The translations under genes were made by a program, and so were the position numbers. 64,000 nucleotides of DNA, taken from a virus. Under the pieces are notes generated by a model. It had not been told where the DNA came from and ran no database searches. It worked only from the letters and a program-made list of their open reading frames with translations. Where the stretch lies: IMG/VR virus record IMGVR_UViG_3300050343_000117, positions 1 through 64,000 of that record. One strand, 5' to 3'. This document shows positions 9,388 to 17,359 of the stretch, in pieces (within the stretch, counting starts at the first letter, position 1; every line of letters begins with the position of its first letter).

Positions 9388-10607
9388 TTATCTACGGGCT
9401 GAATCCCAACCCTTTAATATATCGGATGAAAAGTTGTTGTATGAAAATTCCATACGGTCAACAAGTTTCACCGCGTCACCACCAAGTGTATCAATTGCAA
9501 CGTATCCTTCTTCACCAGTCACTTTGTAACCATTAGAAGTTTTCACGAAAGTATCAATCGATTTAAGTTTGTCCAAACTATTTATAAGTTTTAATTTGAC
9601 TAATACAATCAATTTTTGCAATTCAAACATCTTTATCTAGATTTGCCTTGTTTGTAGTAGAGAAAAAGTCCATCTCATCCTTCATTTCTGTTTCCAAGTG
9701 TCCTTACCACGTTGAGATTTCTTACTTGCAATCTCTTTTTTGTAGTAAGCTTGTCTATTACTTATCAATCCTCTAACATGCTTTCTTGAGTCTGGGAGTA
9801 AGGTACCTGCACGAACAAACGAGTTGTTGTAAGTCTCAATCGCCTGTGCAAGGTTCTGGTTATCTTCTAGCGCCTTCAGTGTTGTAGCAGATGTCTGTTT
9901 GAATAGACGACCGATTTGTGTCAGTAGATCATTGACTGATTTGGTTTCGCGCTCACTCATCGTCGCATTAGTCACGTCGGTCAACATCGCATCTTGTGAC
10001 CATACGTTTACAGAATTGCGAAACTTCGACACGTCCACACCGTATGATGCCTCGCATCGACTCAAAGTATTCCAGTGTATGTGGTGTGCCATACGATACC
10101 GATCTTAGCACTACGTACTTCTTTTGCTTGGTCGTAGGGTACTGCATATGCAATGGTGTTTGGATGAAACACACTGTACTTCTGACCATCGATGGTCTTG
10201 GTAGAGACATCACCCTTACCAAACAGGAAGTCCCCTTGGACAACACCCGTGATACCTAGGTCTGGTAGATACTTGAGAGCATCCTTCAACTTGGAGTTCA
10301 GATCGCCCGACGTATCATCGTCGATATCTGCGTCGGTCTTGTAGACCTTCGGGTTCTTGTTGAAGATACCTTTCTTCGCCACAAAGAACTCTCCGTCACT
10401 TGGATCTATACCGCAAAAGATTGCGGGCGCACCGTCCCATTTGACAGATACATTACCCGCACCCTTTCCCGCTAACATGTCTCGCAAACCACGTAACGCA
10501 TTGATAGCTTCACGTGTACCAGAAACTCCACCGTACAGGACTTTGTCCTCGATGTGAGTCATATGCGTATTCTTTTGCTCTGTAATGAAGTTTGCGAAGT
10601 TTTCCAT
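9388..10607 (-). CDS. Putative ATP-dependent nucleic-acid ligase-like protein, frameshifted
   Basis: The frame 10062-10607 begins MENFANFITEQKNTHMTHIE and contains VSVKWDGAPAIFCG, whose K-W-D-G fits motif I (KxDG, adenylated lysine) of the covalent nucleotidyltransferase/ligase superfamily. Further on are FVAKKGIFNKNPKVY and GVVQGDFLFGKGD. An indel near 10085 links to 9682-10092, and more near 9690 and 9625 link to a C-terminal piece ending NNFSSDILKGWDSARR at 9388. The corrected length is about 405 residues. Ligase activity is inferred from one strong motif and overall layout. A capsid-targeting-like N-terminus suggests packaging. Confidence 0.6.
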
Positions 10608-11895
10608 TATGTACTCAGTGAATTATATTTGACTGCTAAATTGAAAAATTGTCCCAGTTTCTTTTGACCCGCGTTACCCGCTTTATTAGTTCGTATGGAC
10701 ATCTCCATAGTCACATTATCGTCTTTCGACTTTAGTTCAATGAACCAATTCTGTTTTGATGTGGTAGATGGATATGCACGAACGAACTTTACCATAGGCA
10801 AAAATACACCTAGTTCATCATTCGAAGTGATCTCTTCAAAACCGTCCTTTACCGCTTTGATAACTTTGGTAGGAACGTCGGGTGCGTCCCTCAATATTTC
10901 TGTCCGGATATAGTCTAGAGTCTTATCCTTATCTGTATTGAAAAGGTCAATGACAGCCTTACGACATGTCTCCAAGTGTTTGTCGTACAGTTCCTCATAT
11001 TTGGCACTGTCATCACGATTCAACTTTACTAGTAGTCCAGAAGTAACTCGTTTCTTGGATTTGTCATATGCACCACTAGGTGGCATACCTTGTATCTTAG
11101 AATAGACATCGGTGTGCAGTTGTCTGCGAAGGACACTTACATTACGTTGTTTCTTGAAGGACGTGAAGATAGGATTGACGTAGGTGTTGAGTTTAGGTTC
11201 TTTGGTCTTCTTACCACCCGCTTTGAGCGATACTCCCAACATTGCACCATCGGTAAACTCAATAAAGATATCGCCGGGATGGTTCTTAGGGACACCCGTA
11301 GGTTTTGCACGATATCCCCAATAGACCTGTTTGATTGATTTGTTCTTGTTTTCTTCTTGCAGATACTTGTAGACGCCCATCGCGTTCAACATCTTCTCAG
11401 TGAACTTGGAAGATTCAGACGCCTTCTGGATGGTATCGATTGCCGGCTTTGAGCATCGGACGGTTGAACACAGGTTAGAGTTTTAGGGTCCTGTTTCAAT
11501 AGGTGATCATAGAAATCTTGTACACTGGTCGTCATCGTGTAACCCGTTTCCCACGCGATGGCAGGGAACAGTTCTGTAATAGATGCGTTTAGAGTGGTCT
11601 CACCGATACCACCGGACTTAGGTTTTACCAGAATAACTACTTTGGTATCGAAACCAGAATCAATGAATATAGGGTCAACTGACTGCCCAGACTTCTCACG
11701 AACTTCTGCCTTGACACCCGCTTGGTTTAGATCACGAGCGATCTCATCCCTGTCCGTGAGACGGTCTTCTGACCGAACAACAAATACTGTGGTCTTACTG
11801 TTTTCGGATTTTTTCTCAACAGGAAGGTCCCCGAATACGTCCGGAAGATCAGACGTATTGACCTCTTCTGATAAGAACGACTTAAATGATAACAT
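10607..11895 (-). CDS. Conserved marine T4-like protein, possible PD-(D/E)xK nuclease fold, frameshifted
   Basis: Fragments 11386-11895 (MLSFKSFLSEEVNTSDLPDV) and 10607-11392 (MLNAMGVYKYLQEENK) join through an indel near 11440. The combined protein is about 430 residues. The stretch HPGDIFIEFTDGAMLGVSLK has the spacing of the D...xK core of restriction-endonuclease-like folds (GDI then VSLK), but this is only suggestive. The N-terminal peptide is capsid-targeting-like. The gene directly overlaps the start of the ligase-like gene (10607). Expression probably comes from the composite promoter at 11942-11955. Confidence 0.5.
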
Positions 11896-11941
11896 TGACC
11901 AAATTCCCTAGTAAGTTGACGTGGTTAGTGTACGATAACAC

Positions 11942-11955
11942 TATTTATATGTCAA
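11942..11955 (-). promoter_or_regulatory. Late promoter box overlapping a TTGACA element
   Basis: The minus strand reads TTGACATATAAATAG: a consensus -35 hexamer (11950-11955) immediately followed by the T4 late box TATAAATA (11942-11949). A TACACT that could serve as a -10 lies 17 bp after TTGACA. Both elements point at the gene starting at 11895, suggesting either dual-phase expression or chance overlap. Confidence 0.5.
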
Positions 11956-12664
11956 GGGAAGTTGAACTATTTTCTTCGTTATATTGAGCGATAGTTTCGC
12001 GGAGAGGACGCACCCAATTATCACGATGTTCGATAAACACCTGTGGTTCATGGTTGTCAACAGAGATAATCGTCACAAGTTGGGTGATAGGCATTCCAGT
12101 GCGTTCTTCCCACATAATTGCATAGGCAGACTCTTGCATGAAGTAGTTCTTAATCCAGTCAAGGCGTTTAGGTTTCATCGAAGTCTTGTAGTCAATGATA
12201 GACAATTTGCCATCGAAGACACCTACGCAATCCACACGACCAGCAACACCCAAATGGGTAGAGTACAGTGGTGCTTCTTGAGCATGGACAGTAGTCAGAC
12301 GTTCGTCAAGAATTGGTTTAATCTTTAGAAAAGAATCTATTAGATCCGGTGTACGTTTGGCCATCTTCGTCTCCCCATTGTCGGGGTTGATGGCAATATA
12401 CTTGTCATAGTCTGGATCGTTGTTGACATACTGTTCACAGATTTCGTGAACCGCAGTACCACGCGTAGATGCGCGATAGGAGACACGGTTTGCTTCTTTC
12501 TCACCGACACGTGCTCGCCATTTAGCAATGGAGTCACGAGACAGTATAGAGAGTACAGTAGTGATAGAAGGTAAGGTGATACCTTCGGGAGTTTCGTATT
12601 GACGACCAGTGTCCGTAGTTACGGCAGTCATCTCATTCAATTCCACAGGAACATGTTCAAACAT
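11945..12664 (-). CDS. PD-(D/E)xK exonuclease (Cas4/RecB-like)
   Basis: A 239-residue protein. The signature GVAGRVDCVGVFDGKLSIID, followed by YKTSMKPKRLDWIKNY, gives the D...DxK catalytic core. Residue YFMQESAYA supplies the downstream QxxxY motif of the RecB/Cas4 exonuclease family. An N-terminal TRGTAVHEICEQY helix is also typical. It probably degrades or processes DNA during recombination or host takeover. It is the first gene after a perfect sigma70-type promoter at 12693-12721, so early expression is expected. The frame is intact. Confidence 0.8.
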   Translation of the reverse strand: MFEHVPVELNEMTAVTTDTGRQYETPEGITLPSITTVLSILSRDSIAKWRARVGEKEANRVSYRASTRGTAVHEICEQYVNNDPDYDKYIAINPDNGETKMAKRTPDLIDSFLKIKPILDERLTTVHAQEAPLYSTHLGVAGRVDCVGVFDGKLSIIDYKTSMKPKRLDWIKNYFMQESAYAIMWEERTGMPITQLVTIISVDNHEPQVFIEHRDNWVRPLRETIAQYNEENSSTSLDI

Positions 12665-12692
12665 AATATAACCTAATCAATTTAATACTAGT

Positions 12693-12721
12693 ATTATACG
12701 TTATTAAAACGTATCTGTCAA
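12693..12721 (-). promoter_or_regulatory. Consensus sigma70-type early promoter
   Basis: The minus strand has TTGACA (12716-12721), a 17-bp spacer and TATAAT (12693-12698), identical to consensus in both hexamers. It drives the exonuclease gene starting at 12664. Confidence 0.8.
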
Positions 12722-12764
12722 TAGTAAATCGTGACTATTTTTACCATACTAGTCATATAAGAAT

Positions 12765-12926
12765 CCCCACAAGTACAGGGCTCCGAAGGGTACTTTATGT
12801 GTCGGTGAACCGTAACTAACTGCTTGGCATTTTCACATGCACGTTTTGAGAGATCGCAGTTTTAAGTTAGTGCGCGATGGTTGGCGCATTGTTCATCTCG
12901 TGTACCGAGCCCTGTACTGTGTGGGG
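12765..12926 (-). ncRNA. Structured RNA of about 162 nt next to tRNA genes, family unknown
   Basis: No reading frame explains this gap. The minus strand folds into a closing stem of 18 pairs with one bulge: arms CCCCACACAGTACAGGGCT (12908-12926) and AGCCCTGTACTTGTGGGG (12765-12782). Inside are a second paired layer (GGTAC with GTACC; TGAAC with GTTCA), a small hairpin TGCGC/GCGCA, and a long-range helix TAACT...CTGC with GCAGTTAGTTA. The multi-branched plan does not match tRNA, tmRNA or RNase P. It begins five bases after the CCA end of tRNA-Ala, so it is probably transcribed and processed with the tRNAs. A regulatory or host-takeover role is speculation. Confidence 0.6.
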
Positions 12927-12930
12927 AAAC

Positions 12931-13006
12931 TGGTGGAGTTAGAGGGAATCGAACCCACGACCTTCTGGATGCAAACCAGACGCTCTCCCTACTGAGCTAT
13001 AACCCC
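12931..13006 (-). tRNA. tRNA-Ala (TGC)
   Basis: A complete cloverleaf with acceptor GGGGTTA, D-arm AGCTCAG, anticodon loop TTTGCAT (anticodon TGC) and T-loop TTCGATT. The 3' CCA is encoded at 12931-12933. Confidence 0.93.
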
Positions 13007-13012
13007 AAAATC

Positions 13013-13120
13013 TTACTTTTCCTTATCTTTACCGAAGATTTTATCCCAGTTATCTCTACCTTGTTTTGATAACGTCTTGGACTGTATTGCGTCTCCGGTG
13101 ATGTCGTTTTTACTTACCAT
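13013..13120 (-). CDS. Small conserved phage protein (NDITGD family)
   Basis: The 35-residue product starts MVSKNDITGDAIQSKTLSKQ and ends RDNWDKIFGKDKEK. The start at 13120 is chosen because upstream in-frame codons run into tRNA-Gly. The NDITGD ... SK ... NWDKIFGK pattern is recalled from many marine phages, with unknown function. It sits between tRNA-Gly and tRNA-Ala in the same transcript. Confidence 0.6.
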   Translation of the reverse strand: MVSKNDITGDAIQSKTLSKQGRDNWDKIFGKDKEK

Positions 13121-13146
13121 TTTGATGTCATTTATGATCAGTTTAT

Positions 13147-13222
13147 TGGAGCGGGTAGTCGGGTTTGAACCGACCGCCTCAACCTTGGCAAGGTTGCGCT
13201 CTACCAAATGAGCTATACCCGC
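13147..13222 (-). tRNA. tRNA-Gly (GCC)
   Basis: Acceptor GCGGGTA pairs with TACCCGC, the anticodon loop is TTGCCAA (anticodon GCC) and the T-loop is TTCAAAC. CCA is encoded at 13147-13149. It lies eight bases after the peroxidase stop codon. Confidence 0.93.
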
Positions 13223-13229
13223 AATACAT

Positions 13230-14639
13230 TTAGTCGCATCCTAAGTCACGTCGTGATTCTTCATCATTATTAGTGACACACAAACCACTAGGTAATTCTT
13301 CCGGTACGTATCGCATCAACTCAGGATCGTACAGACTTGTCTCTAAGAACGTAACTAGGTTAGCAATTTCTTCTTCAGTCAAGTCAAGTGGTGTGAACCT
13401 ATAGTCTAGATCAACAATCTCTACTTGAGGATGTTGAGGTGATGCGGCAACTTTGTATCGTACTACATCTTCTACACTAGAGAACGACGCACCATGACCG
13501 AATACAGTAGTATCTATAAGGTTGTAAAGTGGTGGTACTTTGAACGCGAACTTATCCATATCGTCACCCGTAAAACCACCACGTCCCGCTTTGGTCGCTT
13601 CGTTTACATCACCAACTACGTCATCCCATATATCTAGGTCATGAAATCCAAGTGTCATAAACATCTCACTGGCAAGAGAACCGACAGGAGATGAAAGAGC
13701 GGGACCGTTATGACAACCGGCACACTGACCTTTACCGAAGAATACTTTCGCACCTTCTACTTCTTCTAGGGTCAATGCCTCTTCGTCACCTCGTAGGAAG
13801 TCTTGAAATGGTGCTTGGTTTGCGAGAATGGTTCTCTCGTATGCGGCAATTGCAAAAGATGCCGCTTCCAACATATCGTGCGGTTGTGACGTACCATATG
13901 CCGCTTCGAACATCATCTGATATTTCTCGTTGGTGGTTAGGATAGAACCCTCTTCCACATTCATACGGTGAACACCAAGTCCCGCAACTGCCTGTGTTTC
14001 TAGACCGGCGAGACTACGTAGGTTAGCCTCTTTGGGAGTACCTTCTGTAAAGTGACGATCCGGATCAATACCAACATTGACGATACCACCAATGACGTTA
14101 CCGAACTGACCATTCCACAACATGACTTCTTGGTAGGCAGTGTTCAGTACTGTAGGTGATGTGACGGGTTGTACATCGATGTCTTCGGGATTGACACCCT
14201 CAGCAATCATACGATGATCAAAACCGACACCACCTTCGCCAATACCTTGACGAATACCGGACTTGAATCCGTTCTGTGCGTTGTGACATGATGCACAAGA
14301 GAAAGTATCTTCCATACCCGCGATGTTGCCGTCGGTGATACCAGTCTCATGATAGATCAACTGTCCCAGTGCTACCTTCTCTGCGGTGATTGGGTTACTG
14401 GGGTCTTGGGGAATGTTTAGGAAGTCGTCACTCTCTGGGAGAATATATCCTTCATAGGAACCTGTTGGTGAGGTTCTGTCCATAATCTCACGGAGTTCAC
14501 CAATGGAGATTTCAAGTGCTGTCGGTTCTGGTACTGCCGGAGGCGCCACCGTCACTGGTTGTGGTGCGGAATCCGAAGTGCCACCCGAACAGGCGCTAAG
14601 GACGGTCGTGCATAATACTACAGATAGTAGGTTTTTCAT
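13230..14639 (-). CDS. Di-haem cytochrome c peroxidase/MauG-family lipoprotein
   Basis: A 469-residue protein. The start MKNLLSVVLCTTVLSACSGG is chosen because it gives a lipoprotein signal with lipobox LSAC (Cys17). Two haem c sites are present: CASCH (115-119) and CAGCH (306-310), spaced as in bacterial di-haem cytochrome c peroxidases. VTSPTVLNTAYQEVMLWNGQ, TQAVAGLGVHRMN and the C-terminal FTPLDLTEEEIANLVTFL are family hallmarks. The family reduces H2O2 in the periplasm with electrons from cytochrome c; MauG relatives oxidise protein substrates. Haem attachment would need the host Ccm system. A consensus promoter precedes it and tRNA-Gly follows. The frame is intact. Phage carriage is highly unusual. 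Confidence 0.88.
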   Translation of the reverse strand: MKNLLSVVLCTTVLSACSGGTSDSAPQPVTVAPPAVPEPTALEISIGELREIMDRTSPTGSYEGYILPESDDFLNIPQDPSNPITAEKVALGQLIYHETGITDGNIAGMEDTFSCASCHNAQNGFKSGIRQGIGEGGVGFDHRMIAEGVNPEDIDVQPVTSPTVLNTAYQEVMLWNGQFGNVIGGIVNVGIDPDRHFTEGTPKEANLRSLAGLETQAVAGLGVHRMNVEEGSILTTNEKYQMMFEAAYGTSQPHDMLEAASFAIAAYERTILANQAPFQDFLRGDEEALTLEEVEGAKVFFGKGQCAGCHNGPALSSPVGSLASEMFMTLGFHDLDIWDDVVGDVNEATKAGRGGFTGDDMDKFAFKVPPLYNLIDTTVFGHGASFSSVEDVVRYKVAASPQHPQVEIVDLDYRFTPLDLTEEEIANLVTFLETSLYDPELMRYVPEELPSGLCVTNNDEESRRDLGCD

Positions 14640-14682
14640 AATATAAGAGCCTCTCAAATACTCTTTTTCAAGTTAGAAAGGA

Positions 14683-14712
14683 ATTATACTATAAAATATG
14701 AGGACTTGTCAA
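14683..14712 (-). promoter_or_regulatory. Consensus sigma70-type promoter of the peroxidase gene
   Basis: The minus strand has TTGACA (14707-14712), an 18-bp spacer and TATAAT (14683-14688). The peroxidase ATG lies 44 bases downstream of the -10, so the peroxidase, tRNA-Gly, tRNA-Ala and the structured RNA probably share this promoter. Confidence 0.78.
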
Positions 14713-14722
14713 GGGTAAATGG

Positions 14723-15409
14723 TTATTTATTTTTAACTCGTTTGGTCGCCTGCTTCTCTGCATCAATCCACTTCTGTGCCTTCTTAGAGACAGGTTTGTC
14801 AGTGAACTTCTTAGCATCACGGAATGCAGTTAGAGTTTCTTTCTCGTAGTCTTTACCTTCAGAGTTATCTACAACCAAGAAGTTAGGTTTACCAAACATA
14901 CGTTGGAACTTACCGATATTGCGTTGTACTGCTTTCCAATACTCAGTAACACCTTTCTCGCCTAGGGTACGAGCACGTTTTGCATCACGGCTGATAGCAG
15001 TATCAAGGTCTGTGTTTACGAAAATCATTGCGACATCGTAACCCATGGCCTTTACTTTCTTTGCCTGTTCAGCAATTTTATCTGGGTCTTTACCAGTACC
15101 ATCTACTACGAGACCAAGACGACCTTTCAGATAACGCTCTTCCCTTTTCCCTGTAAGCTTCTTTGCCTTACCACGGAGTTCTTGTCCTTTCGGAGAGAAG
15201 ATGTTGTCCGGAGTCATATCCATATCAACCTTCTTCATAGCAGCTTCGAATGCGTCATCTGAGTTGACAACCTTGTAACCCATAGAAGTCAGACCTGTCT
15301 TACCGACGATGAATGACTTACCAGAACCTGGCCCACCCGCAAGAAAGATTGCCTTGAAGATTGCTGGATCGTTTACGCCTTCGTCTAAGAATGTTTTAAA
15401 AGATTTCAT
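14723..15409 (-). CDS. P-loop kinase-like protein with capsid-targeting-like N-terminus
   Basis: The start at 15409 (MKSFKTFLDEGVNDPAIFKA) is preferred over an upstream in-frame ATG because a late promoter box lies between them. A Walker A motif FLAGGPGSGKSFIVGK is followed by VNSDDAFEAAM, LGLVVDGTGKDPDKI and DVAMIFVNTDLDTAISRDAK, the arrangement of polynucleotide-kinase/zeta-toxin-type NTPases. The protein is 228 residues. It is common in marine T4-like phages. The N-terminus matches T4 head-packaged proteins, and the late promoter fits incorporation in virions. The phosphorylated substrate is unknown. Confidence 0.7.
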   Translation of the reverse strand: MKSFKTFLDEGVNDPAIFKAIFLAGGPGSGKSFIVGKTGLTSMGYKVVNSDDAFEAAMKKVDMDMTPDNIFSPKGQELRGKAKKLTGKREERYLKGRLGLVVDGTGKDPDKIAEQAKKVKAMGYDVAMIFVNTDLDTAISRDAKRARTLGEKGVTEYWKAVQRNIGKFQRMFGKPNFLVVDNSEGKDYEKETLTAFRDAKKFTDKPVSKKAQKWIDAEKQATKRVKNK

Positions 15410-15440
15410 TGTAATAGTATCTGTTGATGGTAGTTGTATG

Positions 15441-15448
15441 TATTTATA
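15441..15448 (-). promoter_or_regulatory. T4-type late promoter box
   Basis: TATAAATA on the minus strand, 32 bases upstream of the kinase-like gene and just past the 3' end of tRNA-Ser. This marks a switch from the tRNA transcript to a late transcript. Confidence 0.68.
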
Positions 15449-15456
15449 CAAAAAAA

Positions 15457-15547
15457 TGGCCGAGGGATAGGGATTCGAACCCTAGATACGCTATTAACGT
15501 ATGCCAGTTTTCAAGACTGGTGCATTCAACCGCTCTGCCATCCCTCG
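15457..15547 (-). tRNA. tRNA-Ser (TGA)
   Basis: A 91-base class II tRNA with acceptor CGAGGGA, anticodon loop CTTGAAA (anticodon TGA), a long variable arm and encoded CCA at 15457-15459. Confidence 0.92.
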
Positions 15548-15564
15548 TTAATTTTTATACTTTC

Positions 15565-15641
<77 letters not shown>

Positions 15642-15650
15642 GTAGAAAGT

Positions 15651-15725
15651 TGGCTGGGGTGGAAGGACTCGAACCTACGAATGACGGGATCAAAACCCGT
15701 TGCCTTACCACTTGGCGACACCCCA
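15651..15725 (-). tRNA. tRNA-Gln (TTG)
   Basis: Acceptor TGGGGTG pairs with CACCCCA; anticodon loop TTTTGAT (anticodon TTG). CCA is encoded at 15651-15653. Confidence 0.92.
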
Positions 15726-15792
15726 AACCTGTTTGCTCTACTGGGCACCACTCATTCAGTTATTTAGTAAGGGGAATGAGACCCTTATTCCT

Positions 15793-15869
15793 TGGTCGGG
15801 AATGTAGGATTTGAACCTACGACCCTTCGCTCCCAAAGCGAATGCGCTACCAGACTGCGCTAATCCCCG
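15793..15869 (-). tRNA. tRNA-Pro (TGG)
   Basis: Acceptor CGGGGAT with ATTCCCG; anticodon loop TTTGGGA (anticodon TGG). CCA is encoded at 15793-15795. The gap to tRNA-Tyr (15870-15950) holds no recognisable feature. Confidence 0.92.
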
Positions 15870-15950
15870 TACAATAAAGGAGCAGTTTTCCACATACTCA
15901 GGTGACGGGCGTAACGACCAGAGTGAGTTTAGAGTCATCTCAAGACTAAA

Positions 15951-16034
15951 TGGTGGGGAGAGGTGGATTCGAACCACCGAAGCTCTCGCGTCAGATTTAC
16001 AGTCTGATCCATTTGACCGCTCTGGAACCTCCCC
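15951..16034 (-). tRNA. tRNA-Tyr (GTA)
   Basis: An 84-base class II tRNA with acceptor GGGGAGG, anticodon loop CTGTAAA (anticodon GTA) and encoded CCA at 15951-15953. Confidence 0.92.
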
Positions 16035-16039
16035 GATAT

Positions 16040-16252
16040 TTAGTCGAGGATAATCTCCTCTCTTTTCTTCTTAGCGGGTTGACGAATACCAAGATAAGTT
16101 TCGAGAATCTCGATCTCATTATCCTTACGCTTCTGCCATTGTTGCTCAGTTCGAGCAACCCCTTTCTTACTAGTCTTCTCAAAGAACTTAGAACCTTTGA
16201 GTCGTTCGAGTGCACCTTCACGTCGGTGCTTGATTACATGCTTTCCTCTCAT
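16040..16252 (-). CDS. Small basic protein within the tRNA cluster
   Basis: A 70-residue protein rich in Lys/Arg/Glu (MRGKHVIKHRREGALERLKG), with a helical stretch EQQWQKRKDNEIEILETYLG. It fits exactly between tRNA-Asp and tRNA-Tyr without overlapping either, which supports a real gene. No family is recognised; RNA or DNA binding is possible from composition. Confidence 0.5.
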   Translation of the reverse strand: MRGKHVIKHRREGALERLKGSKFFEKTSKKGVARTEQQWQKRKDNEIEILETYLGIRQPAKKKREEIILD

Positions 16253-16273
16253 AAACTATCCTTTCTATAAAGT

Positions 16274-16350
16274 TGGCGGAGCGGACGGGACTCGAACCCG
16301 CGACCCCCGGCGTGACAGGCCGGTATTCTAACCAACTGAACTACCGCTCC
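16274..16350 (-). tRNA. tRNA-Asp (GTC)
   Basis: Acceptor GGAGCGG pairs with CCGCTCC; anticodon loop CTGTCAC (anticodon GTC). CCA is encoded at 16274-16276. Confidence 0.92.
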
Positions 16351-16355
16351 AATAA

Positions 16356-16733
16356 TTATGGTTTCAATCCTTTTTTACCTTGGTGGTATCTTCCCCAGAT
16401 ACAGTGAGCAACTTCATGCCCAATCAACTCTGGTTCCCATTGCCACTCAGGGTCTTTAATATAAACTGTACACTCACCCGTTGACGGAATCCATAGAGTA
16501 AACGCACTCACCGAATCCCACTTTACACCTAACTTTTTCTTACGAGCAGAGTTGTACTCAGCTTGGTTCTTCAACAAAACAAAGTTAACCTTTGGGCTTA
16601 GATTCTCATATTCCTTTACAAGGAACTTAAAGTCATCCGCACCATAACGATATGTGTTAGTTACACCACTTGAGGCACAACCGCCTAAAACTAAACTAAC
16701 TATTATCGTGAACGTGTAGTTGAATAAGCGCAT
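16356..16733 (-). CDS. Lipoprotein with HExxH zinc-protease-like motif
   Basis: A 125-residue protein. Residues 1-19 are a signal with lipobox LGGC (Cys19), so it is probably anchored to the outer or inner membrane. Near the C-terminus, ELIGHEVAHCIWGRYHQGKK contains HEVAH, the zinc-binding HExxH motif of gluzincin/metzincin-type peptidases, plus a further His that could be a third ligand (HxxxHxxxxxYH arrangement). It could be a cell-envelope peptidase involved in lysis or host surface modification. It overlaps the DUF3310 gene start region by 38 bases. Activity is inferred. Confidence 0.6.
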   Translation of the reverse strand: MRLFNYTFTIIVSLVLGGCASSGVTNTYRYGADDFKFLVKEYENLSPKVNFVLLKNQAEYNSARKKKLGVKWDSVSAFTLWIPSTGECTVYIKDPEWQWEPELIGHEVAHCIWGRYHQGKKGLKP

Positions 16734-17070
16734 AATGCAAAACCTTCATTAAATCTTTCCGAGCATCGTTATCGGTCCCTTTCTTACCGTAACGTTGCGC
16801 ATATTTTAAAACATTACCAATGCAGAAACCTGTACCATGACCACCGTCAACAATGAATTCAGTCGCCTGAAACTTGTCTTTGGCATAGTGCTGATTGTAT
16901 GTGGCATCGATATATTGCTTGAACTCATCAATCAACTTACCTTCACTAAACTTATAGTCCACAGTACTAATATCAGCAGCTTCTCGCATTGTCACGCCAT
17001 TCGTGTATCTCTCAAATTCTACCGTCTCATTAGTATAAGGTGGAGTGTGTGCATAAATCGTTTTACTCAT
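16696..17070 (-). CDS. DUF3310-like protein (T7 gp1.7-like domain)
   Basis: A 124-residue protein. The C-terminal region ATEFIVDGGHGTGFCIGNVL, then KYAQRYGKKGTDNDARKDLM and KVLHYALIQL, matches the DUF3310 signature (GNxxKYxxRxxxKGxxxxDLxKxxxYL) found in many phages; T7 gp1.7, a nucleotide kinase, is a known relative. A role in nucleotide metabolism is possible but not shown. It lies downstream of a small membrane protein gene with a one-base gap. Confidence 0.7.
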   Translation of the reverse strand: MSKTIYAHTPPYTNETVEFERYTNGVTMREAADISTVDYKFSEGKLIDEFKQYIDATYNQHYAKDKFQATEFIVDGGHGTGFCIGNVLKYAQRYGKKGTDNDARKDLMKVLHYALIQLHVHDNS

Positions 17071-17071
17071 A

Positions 17072-17359
17072 TTACCATTCTCTCAATATAGTTGTGCCTA
17101 ACATAAACAATGAAACCGTGTTCAACATAATCAACGCACGGTCTTTCCAGATAACAGATACCCAAGTCCATAGTATAATGCCTGCGAACCCGATTGTCAA
17201 GTCATACATGCGATAATCTGGTCCGGCAGAACGCATCGCCATTGAAATTAAAATCAAAATAGAAGCGACCCACTTGAGATACCAATCGAAGTCATCGGGG
17301 TACCACGAACGATCCGGTTTAGTTCGACCGTCTGCTCTTACTTGAGGGTCTCCGTTCAC
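17072..17359 (-). CDS. Small membrane protein, unknown
   Basis: A 95-residue protein with a charged N-terminus and three hydrophobic segments: WYLKWVASILILISMAM, MYDLTIGFAGIILWTWVSVI and LIMLNTVSLFMLGTTIL. It probably sits in the inner membrane. Its start overlaps the cupin gene end by four bases, implying coupled translation. No family or function is recognised. Confidence 0.6.
   Translation of the reverse strand: MNGDPQVRADGRTKPDRSWYPDDFDWYLKWVASILILISMAMRSAGPDYRMYDLTIGFAGIILWTWVSVIWKDRALIMLNTVSLFMLGTTILREW

Noticed and set aside
12765-12926. Possible 6S RNA, because the inner CTTAAAACTGCGA resembles a stretch I recall in gammaproteobacterial 6S RNA
   Set aside because: The helix plan is multi-branched and lopsided rather than one long hairpin with a central bubble, so a short shared stretch is not enough.
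12765-12926. Possible tmRNA
   Set aside because: There is no tRNA-Ala-like acceptor end with T-loop and no tag-encoding frame ending in the usual alanine-rich peptide.
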